Assembly: GCF_021390425.1 (NCBI RefSeq) | Contig: NZ_JAJUWY010000001.1 | Coordinates: 186,001-250,000 of the forward strand | DNA length: 64,000 nucleotides | Source: Lysobacter sp. GX 14042 | GTDB taxonomy: Bacteria > Pseudomonadota > Gammaproteobacteria > Xanthomonadales > Xanthomonadaceae | Direction of reading: 5' to 3' | Shown here: positions 35,760 to 44,682 of the stretch, in pieces | How positions within the stretch are numbered: position 1 is the stretch's first letter | How the letters are laid out: each line of letters opens with the position of its first letter | The notes under the pieces: generated by a model | Database searches by the model: none | Told to the model about the DNA's origin: nothing | What the model saw: only the letters and a program-made list of their open reading frames with translations | Program-made: the position numbers and the translations under genes

Positions 35760-36941
35760 ATGCCCGCTGAAACCGGACCCCGGATCGACCCCCTGGTGCC
35801 CGAGTCGCGCCTGCCCAGGGTTGGGACGACGATCTTCACCGTCATGTCGCAGCTGGCTGCCGAGCACGGCGCGGTCAACCTGGGCCAGGGATTCCCGGAC
35901 TTCGACGTGCCACCGCGGCTGGTCGGCGCGCTTTCGCAGGCGATGGCCGACGGCCACAACCAGTACGCCCCGGCCCACGGATTGCCGGCACTGCGCGAGG
36001 CGATCGCCGACAAGACGCAGGACTGCTACGGGTACCGGCCCGACCCGGCGAGCGAGGTCACCGTCACCTCCGGCGGCAGCGAAGCGATCCTGGACGCGGT
36101 GATGGCGACCGTGCACCCGGGCGAGGAAGTGATCGTCCTGGACCCCTGCTACGACTGCTACGAGCCGGCGATCGAAATGGCCGGCGGCACCGCGGTCCAC
36201 GTGCCGCTGGACCCGCAGGGCTTCGCACCGGACTGGGAGCGGGTGCGCCAGGCGATCACGCCACGGACCCGGATGCTGCTCGTCAACAGTCCGCACAACC
36301 CCTCCGGCGCGGTGCTCGGGGTGGAGGACATGCGCCAGCTGGAGGCGCTGTTGCGCGGCACCCGGATCCTGCTGCTGTCGGACGAGGTCTACGAGCACAT
36401 CGTCTACGACGGGGCGCGTCACGAATCGGTGCTGCGCTACCCGGGGCTGCGCGAGCGCGCCTTCGTGGTGTCCAGCTTCGGCAAGACCTATCACTGCACC
36501 GGCTGGAAGGTCGGCTACTGCGTCGCCCCGCCGGCGCTGACCACCGAGCTGCGCAAGGTCCACCAGTACAACACCTTCTGCACCTTCACCCCGGCGCAGC
36601 TCGCCTTCACCCGGATGATCCGCGAGGAGCCGGCGCACTACCGCGGCCTGGGCGGTTTCTACCAGCCGATGCGCGACCGTTTCCGCGAGCAGCTCCAGGG
36701 CACCCGCTTCCGGCCGCTGCCGGTGCCCGGGGGCTACTTCCAGCTGGTGGACTACTCGCAGGTCAGCGACCTGGAGGATGCCGAGTTCTGCCGCTGGCTC
36801 ACCATCGAGCACGGCGTCGCGGCGATCCCGCTGTCGCCGTTCTACCGCTCGCCCCCGGCCGGCCAGCGCCTGGTGCGCCTGTGCTTTGCCAAGAACCCCT
36901 CCACCCTGGACGCCGCCATCGAGAGGCTCGAGAAGCTATGA
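35760..36941 (+). CDS. Methionine (glutamine-type) aminotransferase, class I/II
   Basis: A 393-residue PLP enzyme of the YbdL/KAT group, expected to transaminate 2-keto-4-methylthiobutyrate to methionine, the last step of methionine salvage, with glutamine as a good donor. The PLP lysine is in SSFGKTYHCTGWKVGY. Other motifs are NLGQGFPDFDVP near 42, NSPHNPSGAV, and LLLSDEVYEHIVYD. ATG 35751 is an alternative start 3 codons upstream. It overlaps the next gene, an omega-amidase, by 4 nt. That pairing is the usual glutamine transaminase-omega-amidase couple. Confidence 0.9.
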   Translation: MPAETGPRIDPLVPESRLPRVGTTIFTVMSQLAAEHGAVNLGQGFPDFDVPPRLVGALSQAMADGHNQYAPAHGLPALREAIADKTQDCYGYRPDPASEVTVTSGGSEAILDAVMATVHPGEEVIVLDPCYDCYEPAIEMAGGTAVHVPLDPQGFAPDWERVRQAITPRTRMLLVNSPHNPSGAVLGVEDMRQLEALLRGTRILLLSDEVYEHIVYDGARHESVLRYPGLRERAFVVSSFGKTYHCTGWKVGYCVAPPALTTELRKVHQYNTFCTFTPAQLAFTRMIREEPAHYRGLGGFYQPMRDRFREQLQGTRFRPLPVPGGYFQLVDYSQVSDLEDAEFCRWLTIEHGVAAIPLSPFYRSPPAGQRLVRLCFAKNPSTLDAAIERLEKL

Positions 36942-37771
36942 CCGACAAGCTGGCCGACCACGCCGCCAGTCCGACCACCAACCTGCGGGTTTCGATGGTG
37001 CAGGGCGCGACTCTGTGGCACGACCCCGACGGGAACCGCCGCTACTACGGCGAGCTGGTGGCCTCGGTACGCGGCATGACCGACCTGGTGGTGTTGCCGG
37101 AAACCTTCACCAGCGGCTTCTCCAACGCCGCCGGCGACGATGCCGAGACGATGGACGGCCCGACGCTCGACTGGCTGCGCGACCAGGCCCGGCAGGCCGA
37201 TGCGGCGATCACCGGAAGCGTGCAGATCCGGGAGGCGGGCGGGGTCTACAACCGGATGCTGTTCGTCACCCCCGATGGCGGGGTGTCGCATTACGACAAG
37301 CGCCACCTGTTCCGCTATGCCCGTGAACACGAGCGCTACGCCCCCGGCCGGGACCGGCTGACGGTGGAGTGGCGGGGTTGGCGGATCTGCCCGATGGTCT
37401 GCTACGACCTGCGTTTCCCGGTGTTCGCCCGCAACCGCTTCGACGTCGAGCGACCGGGCGGGCTCGATTACGACCTGGCGCTGTTCGTGGCGAACTGGCC
37501 GGCCGCCCGCAGCCATGCCTGGAAGGTCCTGCTGCGCGCCCGGGCGATCGAGAACCTGTGCTTCGTCGCCGGGCTCAACCGTGTCGGCAACGATGGCAAT
37601 GGCATCGACTACAGCGGCGACAGCGCGATCATCGACTACGTGGGCGATCCGGTCAGCGAGTACCGCGACATGGAGGTCGTCGCCACCAGCACGCTGCTTG
37701 CCTCGGGCCTGGCCGGGCATCGGCAGAAGTTTCCGGCGATGCTGGACGCGGATCGCTTCGAATTGCGCTGA
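36938..37771 (+). CDS. Omega-amidase (nitrilase family, YafV-like)
   Basis: Hydrolyses 2-oxoglutaramate, the by-product of glutamine transamination, to 2-oxoglutarate, drawing methionine salvage forward. The nitrilase triad is visible: Glu55 (LPETF), Lys121 (YDKRHLF), Cys155 (MVCYDLRFP). 277 residues. The start overlaps the aminotransferase stop codon, indicating translational coupling and a shared pathway. The first 14 residues (MTDKLADHAASPTT) are probably flexible. Confidence 0.92.
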   Translation: MTDKLADHAASPTTNLRVSMVQGATLWHDPDGNRRYYGELVASVRGMTDLVVLPETFTSGFSNAAGDDAETMDGPTLDWLRDQARQADAAITGSVQIREAGGVYNRMLFVTPDGGVSHYDKRHLFRYAREHERYAPGRDRLTVEWRGWRICPMVCYDLRFPVFARNRFDVERPGGLDYDLALFVANWPAARSHAWKVLLRARAIENLCFVAGLNRVGNDGNGIDYSGDSAIIDYVGDPVSEYRDMEVVATSTLLASGLAGHRQKFPAMLDADRFELR

Positions 37772-37828
37772 CGCGCGCCGCCCCGCCACGGTGGTACGGT
37801 GCATGCGGGTGCAGAGGCGGGACGGCTG

Positions 37829-39265
37829 ATGATGGCGGACACGCGCGCGGTGCTGTTCGGCATGCTGCTGGCGATGGCGGCCTGGCTGCTGGTGACCGCC
37901 CCGGCGGCCTCGCAGCCGGCGCCGGCCGCTGGCGCGTCCGGGCCGGTGCTGGTGCTGGAGATCGAAGGCGGCATCGGTCCGGCGACCCGCGAATACCTGC
38001 GGTCCGGCCTGCGCCGGGCCGAGGCCGAGGGGGCCGCCGCGGTCGTCCTGCGGCTGGACACGCCGGGCGGCCTGGACGCGGCGACCCGCGACATCAACCG
38101 CGACATCCTCGCCTCGCCGGTACCGGTGATCGCCTGGGTCGGCCCACAGGGTGCGCGTGCCGCCAGTGCGGGGACCTACATCCTCTATGCCACCCACTTG
38201 GCGGCCATGGCACCGGCTACGTCGCTGGGGGCGGCCACCCCCGTGTCGATGGGCGGAGGTCCGGCCCCGGCGCGTCCTGCCGATGGTGCGGACGACGAAG
38301 CGGAAGCCGAAGGCGGCACGGACCACGGCGGGAGCGACGGCGCCCCGGCCGGCGACCCGATGAGCCGCAAGGCGGTCAACGACTCGGTGGCCTACCTGCG
38401 CGGGCTGGCGGACCTGCGCGGCAGGAACGTCGAATTCGCCGAGCGCGCAGTGCGCGATGCGGCGACCATGACCGCCGACGAGGCCCTGGCGGCCGGGGTC
38501 ATCGAGCTCATGGCACCCGACATCGGCGCGCTGCTGGAGGCGGCCGACGGCCGCACGGTGCAGGTGGAGGGCGCCGCGACGGCACTGCGCACCGCCGGCG
38601 CCGAGGTGGTCCCGGTGGCGCCGGACTGGCGTGCCCGGCTGCTGTCGGTGCTGACCGACCCGAGCGTCGCCTACATGCTGCTGCTGGCGGGCATGTACGG
38701 CCTGCTGCTGGAAGGCTACAGCCCCGGCGCCGTGGTGCCCGGCGTGGTCGGCGCGATCTGCCTGCTGCTGGCGCTGTACGCGCTGCAGGTGTTGCCGGTG
38801 AACTACGCCGGGGTGGCGCTCATCGCCCTGGGCGTGGTGCTGATGGGTCTGGAGTTCGCGGTTCCCAGTTTCGGCGCCCTGGGAATCGGCGGGCTGATCG
38901 CGCTGCTGGTCGGATCGCTGATGCTCTATGACACCGATGTTCCCGGCTTTGGCGTGTCCGGGCGGCTGCTGGCGGGACTCGGGATCGCCAGCGCGCTGGT
39001 CTTCATGGGCGCGGCCTGGGGCGTGGCGCGCGCCCGCAGGCGGCCGGTGGTCAGCGGCATCGATGAACTGCTGCACCAGCCCGCGCTGGCACTTTCGGAC
39101 TTCGACGGCCGCGGCCGGGTCCGCGCGCGTGGCGAGGTCTGGCAGGCCGATTCGGCCGTTCCGGTCATCCGCGGCCAGCAACTGCGCGTGATCGCCGTCG
39201 ACGGACTCGTGCTGCGCGTCGAGCCGCTGGAACCCAACCCCCGACATCCAGGAGATCCCGCATGA
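37829..39265 (+). CDS. NfeD-family membrane serine protease (NfeD1b, ClpP-like)
   Basis: 478 residues. A signal sequence (about 7-29) is followed by a ClpP/SppA-like domain whose probable nucleophile is Ser113 in [13 protein letters not shown]; a general-base Lys is likely in [13 protein letters not shown]. An acidic Gly/Asp-rich insertion ([18 protein letters not shown]) lies near 153-175. Four or five membrane segments and a C-terminal NfeD OB domain follow. Such proteases cut the C-terminal region of their partner stomatin in archaea. The stop codon overlaps the start of the slipin gene by 4 nt, supporting the pair. Confidence 0.9.
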   Translation: MMADTRAVLFGMLLAMAAWLLVTAPAASQPAPAAGASGPVLVLEIEGGIGPATREYLRSGLRRAEAEGAAAVVLRLDTPGGLDAATRDINRDILASPVPVIAWVGPQGARAASAGTYILYATHLAAMAPATSLGAATPVSMGGGPAPARPADGADDEAEAEGGTDHGGSDGAPAGDPMSRKAVNDSVAYLRGLADLRGRNVEFAERAVRDAATMTADEALAAGVIELMAPDIGALLEAADGRTVQVEGAATALRTAGAEVVPVAPDWRARLLSVLTDPSVAYMLLLAGMYGLLLEGYSPGAVVPGVVGAICLLLALYALQVLPVNYAGVALIALGVVLMGLEFAVPSFGALGIGGLIALLVGSLMLYDTDVPGFGVSGRLLAGLGIASALVFMGAAWGVARARRRPVVSGIDELLHQPALALSDFDGRGRVRARGEVWQADSAVPVIRGQQLRVIAVDGLVLRVEPLEPNPRHPGDPA

Positions 39266-40083
39266 ACCTGATCACCGTGTTCCCCGTCCTCATTGTCCTG
39301 GCGATGCTGCTCTTCAGCTCCATCAAGGTGCTGCGCGAGTACGAGCGGGCGGTGGTGTTCCAGCTCGGCCGCTTCTGGAAGGTCAAGGGGCCGGGGCTGA
39401 TCGTGCTGGTGCCGATGCTGCAGCAGATGGTCCGGGTGGACATGCGCACCATCGTCATGGACGTGCCGCCCCAGGACCTGATCTCGCGCGACAACGTCTC
39501 GGTGCAGGTGAACGCGGTGGTGTACTTCCGGGTGGTCGACCCGCAGCTGGCGATCATCGCCGTGGAGCACTACTACGAGGCCACCAGCCAGCTCGCCCAG
39601 ACCACCCTGCGCTCGGTCCTGGGCCAGCACGACCTGGACGAGATCCTGGCCGAGCGCGACAAGCTCAACGACGAGATCCGCTCCATCCTGGACGAGCAGA
39701 CCGATGCCTGGGGCATCAAGGTCGCCAACGTCGAGATCAAGCACGTCGACATCAACGAGACGATGGTGCGGGCGATCGCGCGGCAGGCGGAGGCCGAGCG
39801 CCAGCGCCGGGCCAAGGTCATCCACGCCGAGGGCGAGCTGCAGGCGGCCGAGAAGCTGGTCCAGGCCGCCACCCTGATGGGCGCCGACCCGCGCGCAATC
39901 CAGCTGCGCTACATGCAGACGCTGACCGAGATTGCCAACGACCGCAGCCAGACCATCGTGTTCCCGATGCCGATGGACCTGATGGAGACGCTGTCGCGCA
40001 AGCTAGCCGGCGGGGCCACGCTGGCCGACCAGGCACGTGGCGCGGCGCCCGCCGGCACCGGGAACCGCCCGCCGGAGGCCTGA
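39262..40083 (+). CDS. Slipin / SPFH (band 7) membrane protein
   Basis: A 273-residue stomatin-like protein. An N-terminal membrane hairpin (about 3-20) leads into the SPFH domain: [27 protein letters not shown], then [25 protein letters not shown] and VGQ-like [22 protein letters not shown] coiled-coil region (about 172-200, [19 protein letters not shown]) follows. It likely forms oligomeric membrane microdomains and is the predicted substrate or partner of the adjacent NfeD protease. Usual family length. Confidence 0.93.
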   Translation: MNLITVFPVLIVLAMLLFSSIKVLREYERAVVFQLGRFWKVKGPGLIVLVPMLQQMVRVDMRTIVMDVPPQDLISRDNVSVQVNAVVYFRVVDPQLAIIAVEHYYEATSQLAQTTLRSVLGQHDLDEILAERDKLNDEIRSILDEQTDAWGIKVANVEIKHVDINETMVRAIARQAEAERQRRAKVIHAEGELQAAEKLVQAATLMGADPRAIQLRYMQTLTEIANDRSQTIVFPMPMDLMETLSRKLAGGATLADQARGAAPAGTGNRPPEA

Positions 40084-40087
40084 GCCC

Positions 40088-40420
40088 ATGGCTTACGTGC
40101 CCCGGTACACCGCCGATGCGCCCGACCGCGAGGCGGTGGACGCGATGGAAGGGCCGGTCGTGCTGGAGTTCGGCACCGACTGGTGCGGCCACTGCCAGGC
40201 TGCGCAGCCTGGCGTGCGCGCGGCGATGGCGGCGCACGATGGCGTGCGCCACCTCAAGGTAGAGGATGGCCGTGGCCGGCGCCTGGGCCGCAGCTTCGGG
40301 GTGAAGCTGTGGCCCACGCTGGTGTTCATGCGCGACGGGACGGAGGTGGCACGGCTGGTGCGGCCGACCACCGCCAGGGCGGTCGCCGGGGCACTGGAGT
40401 CGATAGACCCCGCGTCCTGA
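40088..40420 (+). CDS. Thioredoxin-like protein (WCGHC)
   Basis: A 110-residue cytoplasmic thioredoxin fold. The active site DWCGHCQAAQ has Cys33 and Cys36, and the cis-Pro is in KLWPTLVF. CGHC resembles protein disulfide isomerases and some bacterial thioredoxin-like proteins rather than the CGPC of TrxA. No signal peptide. It starts 4 nt after the slipin stop, so it is probably the third gene of NfeD-slipin-Trx. It is convergent with the heavy-metal-associated gene, with a single base between stop codons. Confidence 0.88.
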   Translation: MAYVPRYTADAPDREAVDAMEGPVVLEFGTDWCGHCQAAQPGVRAAMAAHDGVRHLKVEDGRGRRLGRSFGVKLWPTLVFMRDGTEVARLVRPTTARAVAGALESIDPAS

Positions 40421-40421
40421 C

Positions 40422-40661
40422 TCAGGAGCAGCCGCCGCAGCAGTCGCTGCCCGCGCCGCTGTGCGGCTTGGCGCTCTTCGCCGGGTACCCGGCGCCGCCG
40501 AGGGCGGCGATCGCCTGCTCCTTGGCCAGCACGCCCTCGACCCTTACCCGGCCGGCATCGACATCGACCTCCACCTGCGCGGTGGGATCGACCGTGGTCA
40601 GCGCCTGGTGGATCTTGTCGCTGCACTTCGCGCAGCTGATTCCCTCGACTTCGAACAGCAT
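40422..40661 (-). CDS. Heavy-metal-associated (CopZ-like) protein with C-terminal CCxxC
   Basis: 79 residues. The HMA metal motif GISCAKCSDKI gives Cys10 and Cys13, with the usual beta-alpha-beta pattern through VDVDAGRVRVEGVLAKEQAIAALGGAGYPA. It ends in DCCGGCS, a second Cys cluster not found in simple CopZ. Likely a copper or other soft-metal carrier. The start at 40661 has AGGAG at the right spacing. No P-type ATPase is nearby. Divergent from the secreted-repeat lipoprotein, with an Anr/FNR-like box between them. Confidence 0.85.
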   Translation of the reverse strand: MLFEVEGISCAKCSDKIHQALTTVDPTAQVEVDVDAGRVRVEGVLAKEQAIAALGGAGYPAKSAKPHSGAGSDCCGGCS

Positions 40662-40730
40662 CTGCCTCTCCTGGATGGATCCCGCGATTGCGGGGCGGAT
40701 ACAGGATGGTGGCCCGGGGCCGCGGCCGCC

Positions 40731-40744
40731 TTGATCCGGATCAG
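40731..40744. promoter_or_regulatory. Anr/FNR-like box
   Basis: TTGATCCGGATCAG matches the FNR/Anr consensus TTGAT-N4-ATCAA in 9 of 10 defined positions. It sits in the 167-nt divergent region, 70 nt from the heavy-metal-associated protein start and 85 nt from the lipoprotein start, so it could activate or repress either gene in response to oxygen limitation. Confidence 0.6.
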
Positions 40745-40828
40745 CCCGGGGCCACGCAGCCGCGGCGCTCACGCCGGGGATGCAAACCTGCCCGCGGACG
40801 GCCGCACGGGCGGCCAGGAGAAGCCGAT

Positions 40829-41452
40829 ATGGGCAAGCACATCATGTTGGGGTTGGCCGCAGCCGTCGTGCTGGCGGTTGGCTGCAGCCGGGGGCAGGGC
40901 GGGGACCAAAGCAGGATCGGGGAGCAGGCGGGCGACAGCGGGCAGACCCGGGCCACCCCGACGCGTTCCGACAACCCCGCCACCCCGTCGCGGGTCGGGG
41001 AGGGTGGCACGCTCGTCACCGATGCAACGGACGTGACCGGCACCCTGGGCGTGTTCACCGCCGGCGAGGCAGCCCCGGCCTACGTGGTCGACAGCAACAG
41101 GCGCGCGGTGTACCTGCTGGAAGGCGATGCCGACGGCAGCGGCTGCGACGAAGGCTGCCTGCGCGACTGGGCGCCGGTCATGCCGCCCACCGGCGATCCC
41201 ACCACCGACGGGGCGCTGGCACCGGTGCTGGTGGACATCATCCGGCGGCCCGACGGCACCGAACAGATGACCTACAACAACCATCCGCTCTACCACTACG
41301 TGGGCGACCAGACGGTGGGCGACGCCCGCGGCCATCAGCTTCGGGACGACTGGGGCAGCTGGTACTTGGTCACACCACAGGGCACGGCGGTCGGCGAGAA
41401 GGAAGGGCCGATGCCGGGTGAGCCCGGTGGGAACGCCGAACCGGTCCGCTGA
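40829..41452 (+). CDS. Secreted-repeat (Lipoprotein_15/COG4315-type) lipoprotein
   Basis: 207 residues. The signal peptide ends in VLAVGCS (lipobox Cys). A Gly/Ser/Thr/Gln-rich linker leads to two repeats of the secreted-repeat family: RAVYLLEGDADGSGCDEGCLRDWAPV and HPLYHYVGDQTVGDARGHQLRDDWGSWYLVTP. These have the typical LY-x-[F/Y]-x-D-x-G-x-S-x-C-x-G-x-C-x-x-x-W-P shape. Function unknown. AGGAG precedes the start. The tail (GEKEGPMPGEPGGNAEPVR) is disordered. Confidence 0.85.
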   Translation: MGKHIMLGLAAAVVLAVGCSRGQGGDQSRIGEQAGDSGQTRATPTRSDNPATPSRVGEGGTLVTDATDVTGTLGVFTAGEAAPAYVVDSNRRAVYLLEGDADGSGCDEGCLRDWAPVMPPTGDPTTDGALAPVLVDIIRRPDGTEQMTYNNHPLYHYVGDQTVGDARGHQLRDDWGSWYLVTPQGTAVGEKEGPMPGEPGGNAEPVR

Positions 41453-41462
41453 CGCCTGGGTT

Positions 41463-41485
41463 GCCCGCGGGAACCCCCCGCGGGC
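41463..41485. terminator. GC hairpin between convergent lipoprotein and rluB
   Basis: GCCCGCGG (41463-41470) pairs with CCGCGGGC (41478-41485) over a 7-nt loop. There is no T run, so it could be a weak or Rho-assisted end for both convergent genes. Confidence 0.5.
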
Positions 41486-41512
41486 ACGCCGACAGCTCTG
41501 GCTGCGTGCGGC

Positions 41513-43024
41513 TCAGGCTCCGCCGCGCGGTCCGCGGTTGCCGCCAGGGTTGCCGCGGGGCGGGCCGCGCCGGGCGCCGCCGGCCGGCTTTCCGGCCGGC
41601 TTTCCGGCCGGTCGGCCACCGGGCCTGCCGCCACCGGGGCCGCCACCACCGGGGCCTCCGGGACGCGCACCCGGCTTCGCACCGCGGGGCTTGTTCGAAC
41701 GTTCGCCGTAGGGACTGCCGCGGTCGGACGCTCCGCCCGGGGCGCTGTCGGGGTGGCCGTAGGGCCGTGCCGGGCCGGCGCCGCGGGGCTTGCCACCCTG
41801 GCCGGGACGGGCGCCGTGCGGCTTGCGGTTGCGGCCGTCGGCGTTGCGGTGGCCGGCCGGGCCGGTCTCCACGCCTTCGGGCACGTACCAAGTACGGAAG
41901 GCCGCCGGGTTGCCGTCCGGCAGGGCCCGGCTGTGCTTGTCCTTGCGCTGCTTGAACGGCTTCTGCGACTGCCGGGCGGCGGCCTCGCCGCTGACCGTCA
42001 GCGCCCCCTGGGGCCGGCCACGGCCACCGCGGCGGCCGCGGTCCTCGCGCGGATTGTCGAAGCGGCGCAGCTCGCGGCCTTCATCGGCGGTCGTGACGTG
42101 GCCGTCGACGTAGCCCGGAGCCGCCCGGGTGCGGCCGCTCAGGTCGATGGTCGACTTGGCGGCGCGACGCTGTCCGATCACCGGCTGCAGGGTCAGCGCG
42201 GATGGCGCGCCGTCCTCGAGGCCAAGCTCGCGGCGGAGCGTCTCCACCTTTTCGGTCGCCAGCTCCATCGACTGCCCGCGCAGCAGCTCGCGCGGCAGCG
42301 GGACCCGGCCGTAACGGACGCGCTTGAGCCGGCTGACCTGGCAGCCCTGGGACTCCCACAGCCGGCGCACCTCGCGGTTGCGGCCCTCCTTGACCACCAC
42401 CCGGAACCAGTCGTGGGAATCGCTGCCGCCCACCCGTTCGACCTCGTCGAACTTCGCCGGGCCGTCCTCCAGCGCCACGCCGCGGCGCAGCCGGTCGACG
42501 AGTTCGTCCGGCACGACGTCGGTTCCCTCGGGGGCGCGCACCCGGCACACGTACTCGCGCTCGACCTCGTGCGAGGGGTGCATGAGGGTGTTGGCCAGCT
42601 CGCCGTCGGTGGTCAGCAGCAGCAATCCGGTGGTGTTGATGTCCAAGCGGCCGATCGCGATCCAGCGCGAGCCCTTGAGGGCCGGCAGTGCATCGAAGAT
42701 GGTGGGTCGGCCCTCGGGGTCCTCGCGGGTGGTCACCTCGCCCTCGGGCTTGTTGTACATCAGCACCCGGGACGGCTCGGTCAGAGCGCTGGCGACGAAC
42801 TGGCGGCCGTCGATCTCCACCTTGTCACCACTGCCGATGCTGGTGCCGACCTGGGCGACTTCACCGTTGACCTTGACCAGGCCATCGGCGATGCGCTGCT
42901 CCAGTGCCCGGCGCGAGCCGAGGCCGGCCTGGGCGAGAACCTTGTGCAGGCGCTCTTCCAGGCGGGTGGCGGGTGCGGACTCGCCGCGCTTGAGGGTCAG
43001 CTTGTTGCGGGGTTGCTCGTTCAT
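41513..43024 (-). CDS. rluB: 23S rRNA pseudouridine synthase RluB with long Gly/Arg/Pro-rich tail
   Basis: Makes pseudouridine at 23S rRNA helix 89 (position 2605 in E. coli). It has an S4 RNA-binding domain at 21-75 and a pseudouridine synthase domain with catalytic Asp128 in GRLDINTTGLLLLT. The family block EGRNREVRRLWESQG is near 215. 503 residues against about 290 in E. coli RluB. The extra ~210 residues form a basic tail rich in Gly, Arg, Pro and Lys, ending in repeats such as AGKPAGKPAGG and RGPPRGNPGG. The start overlaps scpB by 4 nt. Confidence 0.92.
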   Translation of the reverse strand: MNEQPRNKLTLKRGESAPATRLEERLHKVLAQAGLGSRRALEQRIADGLVKVNGEVAQVGTSIGSGDKVEIDGRQFVASALTEPSRVLMYNKPEGEVTTREDPEGRPTIFDALPALKGSRWIAIGRLDINTTGLLLLTTDGELANTLMHPSHEVEREYVCRVRAPEGTDVVPDELVDRLRRGVALEDGPAKFDEVERVGGSDSHDWFRVVVKEGRNREVRRLWESQGCQVSRLKRVRYGRVPLPRELLRGQSMELATEKVETLRRELGLEDGAPSALTLQPVIGQRRAAKSTIDLSGRTRAAPGYVDGHVTTADEGRELRRFDNPREDRGRRGGRGRPQGALTVSGEAAARQSQKPFKQRKDKHSRALPDGNPAAFRTWYVPEGVETGPAGHRNADGRNRKPHGARPGQGGKPRGAGPARPYGHPDSAPGGASDRGSPYGERSNKPRGAKPGARPGGPGGGGPGGGRPGGRPAGKPAGKPAGGARRGPPRGNPGGNRGPRGGA

Positions 43025-43701
43025 TGTTCCTGCTCCGACGGGGCCGCGTGGGCGTCGTCATCTCGTGCATCGTTACCGGGCGCCGCGCTTTCGTCGGCGG
43101 GTTCCGGTCCGGTGGGTTCGGTGGGTGGCGTGGGCCCGCCATCGAAGGCGAGCTGGGGTTCGAGCTCGCCGATGTCCCTGAGTTCGGACAGCGGCGGCAG
43201 TTCGTCCAGGCTCTTGAGCCCGAAGTAGTCGAGGAAGCCCCGGGTGGTGCCGAACAGTGCCGGCCTGCCGGGTACGTCGCGGTGGCCGATGACACGGATC
43301 CACTCGCGCTCCTCGAGCGATTTGATGATGTTGCTGCTGACCGACACGCCGCGGACCTGCTCGATCTCGCCGCGGGTGATCGGCTGGCGGTAGGCGATCA
43401 GCGCCAGGGTTTCCAAGGTCGCCCGGGTGTAGCGGGTCTGGCGCTCGGTCCACATCCGCGCGACCCAGGGATGGACGTCCTCGCGCACCTGGTAGCGGTA
43501 GCCGGACGCCACCTCCACCAGCTCCACGCCGCGGTCGCCGCAGGCTTCCTGCAGGCTTTCCAGGGCACGGGCGACGGCACCGGCGGGCAGCGCCTCGTCC
43601 TCGCTGAACAGGGCCGCCAGCTGCGCGGGTTTGAGCGGCTGGCTGGAGGCAAGCAGTGCCGCCTCGACGATGCGGGTGATCTGTGTCTGGTCCATGCTCA
43701 T
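43021..43701 (-). CDS. scpB: Segregation and condensation protein B
   Basis: 226 residues. A winged-helix dimer that, with ScpA, binds Smc heads. Visible blocks are ITRIVEAALLASSQPL at the N-terminus, VASGYRYQVREDVHPWV, TLETLALIAYRQPITRGEIEQVRGV and ERGWI-like EREWIRVIGHRDVPGRPALFGTT. The C-terminal 45 residues are acidic and Pro-rich. It lies 27 nt after scpA and overlaps rluB, the common scpA-scpB-rluB order. Confidence 0.95.
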   Translation of the reverse strand: MSMDQTQITRIVEAALLASSQPLKPAQLAALFSEDEALPAGAVARALESLQEACGDRGVELVEVASGYRYQVREDVHPWVARMWTERQTRYTRATLETLALIAYRQPITRGEIEQVRGVSVSSNIIKSLEEREWIRVIGHRDVPGRPALFGTTRGFLDYFGLKSLDELPPLSELRDIGELEPQLAFDGGPTPPTEPTGPEPADESAAPGNDARDDDAHAAPSEQEQ

Positions 43702-43728
43702 CGGTTCCTGCCGGCGGTGCCGGAGGGG

Positions 43729-44682
43729 TCAGTTCCTTGCGCCGGCATCATTGGCGGGTTCGTCGTCGAACTCGCTGCCGAGGGTCGCCGTGTCCGGCAG
43801 GGCGCCGGTGGCCAGCGACTTGACGTAGATCGGCGCCGGCAGCCGCCGTCCGTCGTCGGCGCGGGTCGCCCCGGGCTCCTGGACGATTTCCACCAGCTGC
43901 TCCTTCGCCAGCGTCAGCAGGCCGAGGAAGGTGACGATCACGCCCGTGCGGCCCTCCGAGGCATCGAACAGCGCCTCGAAGACGTGGAAGGCGCCATCGC
44001 CGAGCCGCTCCAGCAGCTCGCCCATGCGCTGGCGCACGCTCAGTGCGTCGCGCCGGATCGCGTGGCGGGTGTACAGCTCGGCGCGCTTGAACACATCGTG
44101 CAGGGCCAGCAGCATCTCCCGCAGGTCGACCTCGGGTGGCAGCCGGACCGAGGCCCGGTCGGGCACGAAGGCCTGGACGGTGGAGGTGTCGCGGTCCTGC
44201 CGGGGCAGGGCGTCGATGTCCTCGGCGGCCTGCTTGAAGCGCTCGTATTCCTGCAGCCGGCGGACCAGTTCGGCGCGCGGGTCCTCCTCCTCGCCGTCTT
44301 CGGAGGGCGGGCGCGGCAGCAGCATGCGCGACTTGATCTCGGCCAGGATCGCGGCCATCACCAGGTATTCGGCGGCCAGCTCGAAGCGCATGTGGTGCAT
44401 GGCCTGGATGTAGTCGACGTACTGGCGGGTGATCTCCGCCACCGGGATGTCCAGGATGTCCAGGTTCTGCCGGCGGATCAGGTACAGCAGCAGGTCCAAC
44501 GGCCCCTCGAAGGCGTCGAGGATGACCTCCAGCGCGTCCGGCGGGATGTACAGGTCCTGCGGAATCTGCAGCACGGGCTGGCCATGCACCACCGCCAGCG
44601 GCATTTCCTGCTGCTGGGGCGGCGGCGCGGGGGGCGCGTGCGGATTGCTGGCGGTCGCGGGGTTCGCGAGGTCGTTGGTCAT
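43729..44682 (-). CDS. scpA: Segregation and condensation protein A
   Basis: The kleisin subunit of the Smc-ScpAB condensin complex. 317 residues from ATG 44682 (MTNDLANP); an in-frame ATG at 44709 is possible. A Pro-rich N-terminal tail (about 1-45) precedes the core: LDAFEGPLDLLLYLIRRQNLDILDIPVAEITRQYVDYI, then YLVMAAILAEIKSRMLLP. The C-terminal winged helix follows after GRTGVIVTFLGLLTLAKE. The smc gene itself lies about 4 kb to the right on the opposite strand. Confidence 0.94.
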   Translation of the reverse strand: MTNDLANPATASNPHAPPAPPPQQQEMPLAVVHGQPVLQIPQDLYIPPDALEVILDAFEGPLDLLLYLIRRQNLDILDIPVAEITRQYVDYIQAMHHMRFELAAEYLVMAAILAEIKSRMLLPRPPSEDGEEEDPRAELVRRLQEYERFKQAAEDIDALPRQDRDTSTVQAFVPDRASVRLPPEVDLREMLLALHDVFKRAELYTRHAIRRDALSVRQRMGELLERLGDGAFHVFEALFDASEGRTGVIVTFLGLLTLAKEQLVEIVQEPGATRADDGRRLPAPIYVKSLATGALPDTATLGSEFDDEPANDAGARN

